The position numbers and the translations under genes are program-made. The notes below the pieces were generated by a model. The model was not told where the DNA came from and ran no database searches. It was given only the letters and a program-made list of their open reading frames with translations. Shown piece by piece: positions 55,423 to 64,000 of a stretch of DNA of 64,000 nt. Each line of letters opens with the position of its first letter. The first letter of the stretch is position 1. Origin of the DNA: Buddleja alternifolia (lineage: Eukaryota > Streptophyta > Magnoliopsida > Lamiales > Scrophulariaceae). The DNA is taken from positions 2,948,046 to 3,012,045 of the forward strand of contig CM033393.1 of assembly GCA_019426215.1 (NCBI GenBank). Direction: 5' to 3'.

Positions 55423-56235
55423 ATGGGTTGGACCCTAAGAGATGGATCCTCGTCTTTTTGGTTTGACAATTGGATTGGAGATGGACCACTTTATAAGCTG
55501 AATACAGGTTCTACTCACACTATGAGCATAGTTTCGGATTTTTGGAGTGAAGGCAAATGGGATACGGGTATGCTGAGCCGTATTCTTCCACTTAATATGT
55601 TTGACCAAATCATATGTATCCCGATTGATACAATGTCTACGAATAAGGTAATATGGAGTTCATTGTCTTGTGAGATATTTACTTTAAAATTTGTGTAGAA
55701 CATTGTAAGAGAAAGCAATGAAGTTAATATCTTATATCGGGATCTATGGAGCAAGCAAATTTGGCCATCTATGTCGATTTTGGCTTGGCGTGTTTTACAT
55801 GGTTGGGTTCCAGTGGATAACATAATGCAATGAAAAGGTTTTGAGTTGGCATCTAGATGTCTTTGTTGTCGGGAAGGAGGAAATGAATCTCTAACTCACC
55901 TATTTCTTAATAGCCCGAGTGCATAGAGGATTGGATTGCACTTTGTGAAATTGTGCAACTTCCAGCTTCCTAATACCGAAAACATAGAGCTTTGGTGGCA
56001 ATCTTGGTCTATTGGAGTTGGAAGAAATAGTGTGAGATGCCTTATATCTATTCTTATCTCTTGCTTTGTATGGATTGAAAGAAACAAAGCTAACCATGAG
56101 AGACTTCATTTTTATGAATTCGGATTCAGCCGAGGGTGGAGCATTAAATTCGGTTGCTTCATAGACATTGTTTACTTGCTCAGAAGAACTTACAGAGGGA
56201 TAAAAACATGGCTGATTACCTTAGCTTTAATATGA
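55423..56235 (+). pseudogene. LINE zf-RVT region
   Basis: MGWTLRDGSSSFWFDNWIGD, then WSSLSCEIFTLKFV and WPSMSILAWRVLHGWVPVDN, with CLCCREGGNESLTHLFLNSP, form the zf-RVT domain typical of plant LINE ORF2 between RT and RNase H. Stops interrupt it at 55696-55698, near 55833 and near 55923. Confidence 0.83.
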
Positions 56236-56290
56236 GAAGAGTGGTTAATCTCTCTTCGACTAGGGTTCAAAAGTTAACATCATCGCATAG

Positions 56291-56638
56291 TGTTAGGCTA
56301 TGTCTAATTTAATTCCTTATTCGAGAAAGGAATAAGAAAACTCCAGCAAAGTTGGGGAAGAAGAAGATAAATTGAAGGCTGCAAATTTCTTACTGTTCAT
56401 TAAAATCCAAAAAACATTAAATACAAACAACTCCAACAGAAAAAAAAAAAGGACAACTTCACACGCCTATTTCACGTGCCCTTCACAGTACAAGATATTT
56501 TTTTGAATCTCAACAAACCCTAACATTCATGTGGTATAATCCTTTAAACACACGGGCCTCTTAATAATTTGAGTGGCCCTAGTATTTTCCTCAGCTTCTG
56601 GGATATCTTTAATTAATTTCTCCAGTCAATTTGTATCA
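56291..56638 (-). repeat. 3' LTR of element E
   Basis: Plus-strand TGTTAGGCTATGTCTAATTT to CAATTTGTATCA, matching 61132-61476 nearly throughout, with an A-run length difference near 56440. Confidence 0.92.
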
Positions 56639-56955
56639 TTACTCGGCCTGTAAAATTTGACCTTGTCCTCAAGGTCAAAATCGGGATAAGCCTTTTGAAA
56701 TGTCTTAAGGGTTTCCCAAGTACTTTCTTCATCAGACAAGGACTCCCAAGCTACTAGAAGCTGCTTCTCCTCTCCAGTTCTTGTCTTAATTTTTTGGATG
56801 CCCAAAATAGATCTAGGTTGGAGTGAAAGTTGGGTGTTGTCAAGCGCCGGTGGAAATGGGGCGATCTGAGAGGGAGGGTCGTTGTGACAAGGTTTCAAGA
56901 GAGAAGCGTGGAAAACCTTGTGGATCTTTGCATCGCGCGGGGAGATCCAGCTCAT
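56626..56955 (-). pseudogene. Element E integrase C-terminus with chromodomain
   Basis: It starts in the integrase tail (IHKVFHASLLKPCHNDPPSQ). The chromodomain follows (PRSILGIQKIKTRTGEEKQL, then LVAWESLSDEESTWETLKTF). Chromodomains at this place define chromoviruses and direct integration to certain chromatin. The coding sequence ends inside the LTR (stop at 56626-56628). Confidence 0.85.
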
Positions 56956-57133
56956 ACGCGATTGCGCCGATTCATCGGAGAATTTTGAAAGGCCCGAAAT
57001 AACGGCGGTTGAGCTTGTGCGATAGGCGCCGGGCTACAGAAAGCTAGCGATATAGTTGTAAACAGAGGTATACCCAAGCCCCTACTTCAACGGTTTTATC
57101 AGATCTGTGTTTATTGCTTTGTTCGACCATCCT

Positions 57134-58000
57134 TTAGCGAGCTTTTTGTAAATTTTGCTTAAATGTGGCTAACAATGTTTGTCTTTGCAGCAGGGAATCT
57201 TCTAGGGAGACAAGGGGAGTAGATCCGGCCAAATAAGTCAGGATCGACGGTGGCGTTCGGCTATAGAGAGCAGTGAACGGAGTCATACCAATGGCGGTGT
57301 GCCACGAAGTATTATACCAGTATTCGGCGAGGTGAAGAAAACGGGCCCAAATTTTTGGTTGTTCGCCTGTGATGCAGTGCAAATAGGTCTCCAAGCAGCG
57401 GTTTAGGACTTCGGTTTGTGGGTGGTAAGCGAAGCTCATAGCTAAGGTCGTTCCCTGTAACTTAAAAAGAGTTTTCCAAAAAATACTAAGAAAGATTCGG
57501 TCTCTATCACTAACAATTGATTTGGGAATTCCGTGTAGGCGAATGATTTCGACGGTGAATATAGAAGCCAAGGAAGCAGCAGTATAGTGAGGAGGCAGAG
57601 CAATGAAGTGAGCATACTTGGTGAGGCGGTCAATAATAACCCAAATAGAGGTTTTCTCGAAAGATGAAGGTAAATGAGTTATGAAATGCATACTAATATC
57701 ATCCCATACCTGGTTAGGGGTTGATAATGGTTTAAGAATACCGTAAGGCTTGTGGGTGGACCTTTTAACTTGCTGACAAATGTGACAGTGTTGTATGTAG
57801 CGTTTGACATCCGATTTCATGGCAGGCCAATAGAAGGAAGTGGAAAATCTGGTGAAAGTCGCGTGGATTCTGGAGTGACCCGCAATAGGCGAGTCATGAA
57901 ACTCGGTGAGTAAGGCAGCCTGTAGGTTGAAATCCATGGGAACAAATATACGATGCTTAAAATAGATGATGTCGTGAGTAAAACTGAAAACTTGTTGCAT
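57134..58000 (-). pseudogene. Element E integrase core
   Basis: HHCC zinc finger: HDSPIAGHSRIHATFTRF ... HCHICQQVK. In the core, the first catalytic Asp of the usual SMDF is His (DISMHFITHL). The second Asp is kept (SIVSDRDRIF). The third block reads YHPQTEVLNRCLETYL, so four residues usually between Thr and Glu (DGQT) are missing though Glu remains. Integration would therefore fail. Confidence 0.87.
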
Positions 58001-58005
58001 TGCAA

Positions 58006-58587
58006 AGTCGGATTGTAATTTTGTGAGGAAGGCTTGGCCGACTGGGTTGGTACGGTAGAAATGCTATAGCTGGTCGAGAATAGCAAACTTCGGGGTCGAG
58101 ACCGTGGAAAATATGGGATACTGCTCATTCGGAATACGTGAGAGAGATCTGCAACCAAATTCTGTTTTCTGGGTTGGTAAATAATGATATAATCGTAACC
58201 CAACAGTTTAGTTAACCATTTTTGTTGTTCCGGGGTTTGAATGTACTGTGTTAACAAACTGCGCAGGCTTTGTTGGTCGGTGTAAATGCGAAATTGCTTT
58301 CCGAGAAGGTATTGGCGCCACTTTTTGACCGCTTCTGTAATAGCGTACATTTCCCAAAGATAAGTTGAAGAAGAACGGAGACAAGGGTAGAGCTTTTTAC
58401 TGAAAAACGCAACAGGGTGAGATTCTTGGGATAAAACAGCCCCTATTGCGTGTCCGGATGCGTCTGTATGTAGGTCGAATGGTAGGTTGAAGTTAGGTAG
58501 GCGTAGAACTGGTAGCTTTATCATTGCTGTTTTGAGGTAGGTGAAGACCTCGGTAGCTTGTAAAGTCCATTGAAAATAGTCCCGTTT
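58006..58587 (-). pseudogene. Element E RNase H
   Basis: It reads LPFDLHTDASGHAIGAVLSQ, HPVAFFSKKL and FRIYTDQQSLRSLLTQYIQT, ending near LVADLSH. The upstream join with RT is broken by a shift near 58588. Confidence 0.85.
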
Positions 58588-59290
58588 TCATATATTAGTT
58601 AACGGGCCTGCTATCGCTGCATTATTTTGAACAAATCTGCGATAGTAGCCTGTTAATCCCAAAAAACCACGCAAACCCGATACTGATTTTGGTGTTGGCC
58701 ACTCTAAGATAGCTTGAATTTTTGCAGGGTCAGCAGCAACACCTCGAGCTGAAATAATATGACCTAAGTAATCCATGGTAGTAACTCCAAAAACACATTT
58801 TGAAAATTTAAGAAAAAATCGGTGAATAGATAAGAGATGGAAAACAGCTGATAAATGCTTAAGATGCTCCTGCCAATTGAGACTGTAAATTAAAATGTCA
58901 TCAAAAAATACGAGGACAAATTTCCGTAAGTAGGCACAGAAAAGGGAATTCATAGTAGATTGAAAAGTGGATGGGGCGTTAGTTAAGCCAAAAGGCATTA
59001 CCAAAAATTCAAAATGACCATCCACCGTTCGTAAAGCAGTTTTATGTGTGTCTTCGGTTGCCACCCGAATTTGGTGGTAACCGGAACGTAAATCCAGTTT
59101 TGTAAAAACAGCAGCATCATGTAATTCATTGAAAAGTTCGTCGACAGTGGGAATGGGGAAATGATCCTTTATAGTTATAGCATTCAAATCTCGATAATCC
59201 ATACAAAAACGCCAAGAGCCATCTTTTTTTTAACTAACAAAACAGGGGAAGAAAAGGGACTCGTGCTAGGTTTAATTATTTCTTCTCTCA
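58588..59290 (-). pseudogene. Element E reverse transcriptase
   Basis: It begins [15 protein letters not shown] and continues after a shift in a T8/A8 run (59224-59231) with [49 protein letters not shown] and the intact active site [10 protein letters not shown] follow, then [14 protein letters not shown] and [15 protein letters not shown]. Confidence 0.88.
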
Positions 59291-59302
59291 ACATTTCAGA
59301 AA

Positions 59303-60336
59303 TCAAATCAGTCATAGCCTGTTTTTGGAAGTGAGGGTATCGGTATGGTCTCACATTGATGGAAGACGAGGTCGGGATGAGGTGGAAGTGATGATCTTGG
59401 GCACGCGGGAGAGGTAGACCATGTGGAGGAGAAAAGAGATGGATATATTGGTGTAAGATGGGCTGTAAATCGGAGACAGAGGGGCAATGGATTCGAGTGG
59501 GGTAGGATAGATAGGGTCATCATGAGGTATGGGAATGATGGAGTGAAATGAGGTAATTGAGTCGGTATGAATGTAACGACATAAGATGTTATAGGAAGTG
59601 GATTTATCAGGGGCGGAGGTACATCCCACTAGAGTATTCCAATCACCATGGTGAAAAAATGTCATAGATAGTATAGAAAAATCAGAGAGGACAGGGCCTA
59701 ACGTTTGGAGCCATTGCACACCAAGAACAACGTCGGCGCCTTGAATCGGTATAACATAAAAGGGTAACAAAAAAGTGTGAGATTGAATGTCCAGAAACAC
59801 ATTGTTACAGCACCCAAGAACCTTTATAGATTCACCATTTCCTACCATGACTGTAAAAGTAGGGATTGGGGCATCCAAGACCCTTTTAAAAATGAAGCCA
59901 CGCGGGGTTGCACGATATTGTGCAACCTCCCTGAATCAACTAGAATGGTCACTTGGTGTCCAGAAATACTCCTTTGTAAGCGGAGTGTACGCGGGGATGG
60001 ATCACCCGTAAGGGCATTTTCTGAGATGTGGAATAAAACGGATGGATCGGGATCAGGGGATGGAGAAGGAGGCGAGATAAATTTAGAAGGAAGAAGCAGA
60101 GAGGCGTCCAGATCTGGGTTGTTTGGAAACTGTGAGGGATCTGGGCTGTTTATAAATGGTGAGGGAGCTGGGTCATCCGGAGATAGCAACAAAAGAAAGG
60201 GCTTCAACTTACAACAATGACCAGGGTGAAACTTGTCGTCACAGTTGAAATAAAGGCCTTTGGCCTGTCTTTCTTGCATTTCGGTGGAAGTGAGGCGTTT
60301 GATGGAAAATGGAGGTTTTGGGGGAGACAAGGGCAA
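59303..60336 (-). pseudogene. Element E zinc knuckle and protease
   Basis: The knuckle region reads GLYFNCDDKFHPGHCC; the usual first Cys is Tyr. The protease has TILVDSGRLHNIVQPRVASF with DSG kept, then a shift near 59860 to KVLGCCNNVFLDIQS and ADVVLGVQWLQTLGPVLSDF. Confidence 0.82.
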
Positions 60337-60363
60337 TACGGGAGGGGTGAAGGCAACAACGGT

Positions 60364-61106
60364 TTAGAACAAGAAAACTTGGAAATTGTTTGCCAAACCC
60401 ATTGCTTGGGAGATGGAATGAGGCTGTAATATAGCCAACTCACGCTGAATCTTCAGACGGAGCCCGGATATGAAACAGTTAAGAATAGCTTCCGATGGTA
60501 AACCGACAACTCGGTCGCAAATCTGCTCAAAATGGGCCTGATAGTCGGAAACCGATGAGGTCTGCCAGAGCTTAAATAATGTGGTTTGATGACTGTCATA
60601 GGAGGAGGGCCCAAATCTAACCTCCAAGGCACGAACAAAGGCATCCTAAGACGAGAGCTGCCGGTTCGAGTACATCCACTCGAACCAACTAAGAGCACGA
60701 CCGGCCGTATAGAAGGCTATGATTTCCAAGCGATTTTCCAGTGGGACCTGATAATATTGAAAATACTGTTCTGCCTGAAAAATCCAGTCAAGTGGAGCAG
60801 AACCATCAAAGTGAGGTAAATGGATCTTGGGGGGTTTGAGTTGTGGAAAAGCAGGAGGGCGCTGAGGAGCATGAATAAAAGGGGGATGAAAGACGATGTG
60901 AGGAGTAAGAGATGGGGCGGAGGGGGTGGTGGGGTGTGTGAAGTCTGCAGCGAGTCGGAAGGGGGAGGACGAACGGGAATCTGAGCTTGAAGGTCGACAA
61001 CCACCGCAGTTAAGGTGTCGTGCCTGAGATCAAAAGTGGTTTGGAGCTCAGAATTTTTTTCAATAAGGGCGGTGATGGCGTCTTCAAGGGCACGGTTGAG
61101 AGGCAT
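60364..61106 (-). pseudogene. Element E gag
   Basis: ATG at 61106 opens MPLNRALEDAITALIEKNSE, 26 bases after the LTR. After shifts in a Pro-rich segment it continues with a WLDWIFQAEQYF-like block. The frame 60627-60364 reads MEVRFGPSSYDSHQTTLFKL, SVSDYQAHFEQICDRVVGLP and FISGLRLKIQREL, the retrotransposon gag fold. Confidence 0.82.
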
Positions 61107-61115
61107 GGTAAGGAA

Positions 61116-61128
61116 GATGAAAGCACCA
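61116..61128 (-). other. Primer binding site of element E
   Basis: The minus strand reads TGGTGCTTTCATC close to the LTR end. I do not assign the tRNA. Confidence 0.6.
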
Positions 61129-61131
61129 AAA

Positions 61132-61476
61132 TGTTAGGCTATGTCTAATTTAATTCTTTATTCGAGAAAGGAATAAGAAAACTCCAGCAAAGTTGGGGAA
61201 GAAGAAGATAAATTGAAGGCTGCAAATTTCTTAGTGTTCATTAAAATCCAAAAAGCATTAAATACAAACAACTCCAACAGAAAAAGAAGGACAACTTCAC
61301 ACGCCTATTTCACGTGCCCTTCTCAGTACAAGATATTTTTTTAAATCTCAGCAAACCCTAACATTCATGGGGTATAATCCTTTAACCACATGGGCCTCTT
61401 AATAATTCGAGTGGACCTAGTATTTTCCTCAGCTTCTGGGCTACCTTTAATTAATTTCTCCAGTCCATTTGTATCA
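61132..61476 (-). repeat. 5' LTR of element E
   Basis: Plus-strand TGTTAGGCTATGTCTAATTT to CATTTGTATCA; see 56291-56638. Confidence 0.92.
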
Positions 61477-61481
61477 CATGG

Positions 61482-61911
61482 TTGGGTAAAATTGAACATT
61501 GATAGTGCCTCTAGAGGTAACCCGGGAGATGCTGGCTCAGGTGGGCTGATTAGAGACCATCGTGGAACTCTTATTCTTGCTTTTTCCAAGTACATTGAAG
61601 TGGCTAATAATTATGCAAAATTATATGGGGTTTGGAAGGGTCATGAATTGTGTTATAAGAGAGGCTATCAACGGGTTTGGATTGAGATTGATGGGCAAGT
61701 TATTCTTCATTTGATCATGAGAACTTCTCTGGGGAGCTGGACACTACAAAACCTTCTTCAATGCATAAGGATCATGAAATCAAAGATGGAAATTCGGTTC
61801 AGTCACATATTCCGAGAAGGAAACGGAGTTGCAGATTACTTGGCGAATATGGTATGTGATAATCGTTGCTCAACTTTGATAAGAGATACAAAGGCTCCAA
61901 GGTATCTCTAG
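61482..61911 (+). pseudogene. LINE RNase H domain
   Basis: GWVKLNIDSASRGNPGDAGS, GGLIRDHRGTLILAFSKYIE, IEIDGQVILHLIM and IFREGNGVADYLANMVCDNR form the RVT_3 RNase H domain, an intact frame ending at 61909-61911. When element E is removed it follows the zf-RVT region of the same LINE. Confidence 0.86.
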
Positions 61912-62765
61912 GCTTGCATTAAGATTGATTTGGAGCTTCCTAGCATTAGTTTTAGATGAAAATAATTGATGGTGGTTTTGTTTTGTAAGGGATTAGTACT
62001 CCTTTTTTACGCTTTCTTAGCTTGTTTTTGTTTGTAAGGGAGGAAATACTCCTTATTTATATGCTTTATTAGATTTTTCTTATGAGGGAGTTAGATCTCT
62101 TTATTTATCTTTTTACTTATTTAATGATATAAATAAGAGATGAGGGGCCTGAAAACACCCTCCTCGTTAGGGCGGTTGCTTTAAGAAAAAGAAATTGTAA
62201 CAAAAACAGTTTTACATAAAAAAGTGTAAAAATGCGAAAATAGATGGATTTTACATTTTTTACCCCTAAAAAAAAGCCCAAACCACAACCAATATACAAT
62301 GTGAAGAATTCAAATTCAACCCCCCTTTAATCGCATCTCTTTTCTGCTACGTTTGAATCAAGGATTTTACAAGAAAAATAAATGAAAAATAAAGCACAAA
62401 TTGAGGTTCATCGTTGAGAACAAGATAAACATTTGTGTTGATGATATCCCCCCTCAAATCCAATATCAAAGCATAGGGTTTTATATGTATTAAGGAATCC
62501 AAATGTAAACAAGTAAACTATCATCACTTTAGACCAATATGGATAAATTAAAAAGGAAAAAAAAACTTATCTCTACATTTGCTCTCTATACATGATGTGG
62601 TATAAAAAGTGATCCGAGGTCAGGGTGGCCAACCCTGACTGGAATATTTCGGGAAATAAAGTAGCGTGGAAAGGGTCCGACCTACAACACGACAAACTAT
62701 CTTTTCTCTCTGACAATCACCTTTTGTGTATTTTAAGAATGATTAGATAATGCCTTTTCAATTGA
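61912..62765. other. LINE 3' untranslated region and intergenic DNA
   Basis: To about 62190 this is the LINE tail. It includes three related GGGA-T-ACTCC/TTATTTAT-type segments (61988-62110) and ends A-rich. Beyond it the sequence is AT-rich with a GTCAGGGTGGCCAACCCTGA palindrome at 62621-62640 and no gene. Confidence 0.55.
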
Positions 62766-63945
62766 GAAAAATCCCATGTACCCACCTGTGATAGCCTTAA
62801 CTATTCAAAAGTCCCCCTGTGATACAAAAATTCACAGAACAACCCCCTATGAAAAAAATAAAGTCACTCACTGCCTCCCTCGACTTATTTTGCCTACAAA
62901 TTTTAATGTCAAGATTAAAATGCCCTTATACTTTGAAAATATTTACACTATATTTATTTTATTTTATAATTACTTTTTATTTTAATCTTTAATTTTTTTT
63001 TCTTTCTTTCACCTTCTTCTTTCTCCTATACACCACCAACACAACACCACCTTCACCTTCACCTCGGAACAACACCGCCGTCACTAGTCACCATCGCCAT
63101 CCATCACTGCCCTCCTAGTAGCCTCCCATCACCGCTGACATATACAACAACCAGCTTATCAAACCCCCGCCGGCACCATCCCGAACCCCCATCGCAAACA
63201 ACACCCTATCCCCACATGGAGTTAACTTCCCACCCCCGTCGCGGATCTAGCCGTTGCCACCATATCTGCTGCCGTCACCCCAAACCCAACTACCCTTTCA
63301 CTAGTCCTTGTTCAACACAGTCGATTTGTAGAAAGGCGGCGACGGAGATGAGCTTCGATTTGCAGGAAGACAACGATGGGTTTCGATTTGCAGAAGGACG
63401 ACAGCGGCGTTTTTTATTTGGTGAAGGTGCAACGACGACGGCACTATGAAGGCGGCGGTGGCTGAACATGGTGGCAGCCCGACGGCGTGAGGATGAGTGG
63501 TGGTGTATAATGTTGCAAGTATCATACATATAAACATACATATACTTATGTGTATATATATATTATTAATATCTCTTTATAAATTAGAAAGTATATATTT
63601 ATATATAAAATATGTTTTTAAATAAAAAAATAATTAAATATAATATGTTTAATATGGACCGTTGATATCTTTTAAATCTATGGATGTGATTAATCAAATT
63701 TAAACAATATATAGATATTAATCTGGACCATCGACTTTATCCTATTTGATCCAATGGTTATTAATCAGGGGTAAAATTATCAAAAAAGGTCAAAAAATTA
63801 TAACCAGTCGCACTACGCTCGAGTGAGGCGCGTAGGGGGTTAAATTATACCTTTATTTTTTTATAGGGGGTGTTCTGTGAATTTTTATATCACAGGGGGG
63901 CTTTTGAATAATTAGAGCTATCACACGGAGTACATGAAATTTTTT
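62766..63945. mobile_element. Terminal-inverted-repeat element with GC-rich core (Pack-MULE candidate)
   Basis: Left arm (62766-62865) contains CCATGTACCCACCTGTGATA and AAAATTCACAGAACAACCCC. The right arm (about 63848-63945) has their inverse (GGGGTGTTCTGTGAATTTTT, TATCACACGGAGTACATG). Each arm is about 95 bases. The core at 63040-63480 is rich in CACC/CCG and unlike its AT-rich surroundings, which suggests a captured gene segment. No transposase and no clear target duplication were seen. Confidence 0.65.
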
Positions 63946-64000
63946 TCCTTTTTAATTTGATTGTCTTGGTAAATATAAGAATGTTTGATGGGCCTTGAGC

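Larger units (their letters stand above)
56291..61476 (-). mobile_element. Chromovirus (Ty3/gypsy) element E inserted in the LINE
   Basis: LTRs 56291-56638 and 61132-61476 are flanked by CATAG (56286-56290) and CATGG (61477-61481), a duplication with one difference. On the minus strand the order is gag, protease, RT, RNase H, integrase, chromodomain. Lesions in several domains make it defective, but the LTR pair is very similar. Confidence 0.9.
50220..62190 (+). mobile_element. L1-type LINE split by two insertions
   Basis: Segments are 50220-53387 (ORF1, endonuclease, first part of RT), 54749-56290 (rest of RT, zf-RVT) and 61482-62190 (RNase H, 3' untranslated region). The breaks are a hAT-like element and the chromovirus E, both flanked by target duplications. 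The 3' end appears to be the A-rich GCTTTAAGAAAAAGAAA near 62175-62190. Many stops and shifts show the LINE is old. Confidence 0.85.

Noticed and set aside
63040..63480. Short open frames on both strands in the GC-rich core
   Set aside because: They are shadow frames of low-complexity sequence with no domain on either strand.
1..64000. CRISPR arrays, bacterial operons, tRNA or rRNA genes
   Set aside because: No supporting sequence found; the window is plant nuclear DNA dominated by retroelements.

Overview
This is a stretch of nuclear DNA from a flowering plant, probably a eudicot. The evidence is plant-type Ty3/gypsy (Athila, chromovirus) and Ty1/copia (SIRE-like, Ale/Retrofit-like) retrotransposons, an L1-type plant LINE, MULE/hAT-type inverted-repeat elements, GT-AG introns, and one recognisable nuclear gene for a chloroplast protein (SEP2, light-harvesting-like family). 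I see no bacterial, organellar or free viral features. Most of the 64 kb is mobile DNA, much of it nested, so coding-looking segments are mainly broken gag/pol.

Layout. 1-8173: a minus-strand Athila-type element. Its 5' LTR (6810-8173), tRNA-Asp primer site, gag-protease, RT, RNase H and integrase are present, and the start of an envelope-position ORF runs off the left edge. It sits inside exon 4 of a minus-strand DUF1985 gene (8174-9971), which also carries a homopolymer frameshift. 9972-12030: no gene seen. 12031-30926: a nested complex. A tentatively gypsy-like element (D) survives as LTR and 3'-end fragments. It holds a copia element (B, preceded by the 3' tail of a second B copy), whose 5' LTR holds a second copia element (A). 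Further right, D holds a SIRE-like copia element (C, minus strand) with a perfect 5-bp target duplication.

31778-35887: SEP2, two exons on the minus strand with a 3.5-kb intron containing two foldback elements. 36691-41566: copia element F, about 0.8 kb upstream of the SEP2 start codon, with a perfect target duplication. 41797-49953: solo LTRs and fragments: a gypsy solo LTR with a foldback element inside it, a truncated relative of that LTR, two solo LTRs of the C family in opposite orientations, and a LINE RNase H fragment. 50220-62190: a plus-strand LINE split by a hAT-like element (which holds a foldback element) and by a minus-strand chromovirus (E). 62766-63945: a 1.2-kb terminal-inverted-repeat element with a GC-rich core.

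How the parts relate. The SEP2 reading frame is the only one that looks intact and host-useful; its product would be a thylakoid stress protein. The retroelements follow the usual gag-protease-integrase-RT-RNase H (copia) or gag-protease-RT-RNase H-integrase (gypsy) orders, but all have stops or frameshifts. Element C is the most unusual. Its RT and RNase H are gone, and an unrecognised 3' ORF remains between the integrase and the 3' LTR. Target duplications visible in the sequence let much of the insertion order be read directly.
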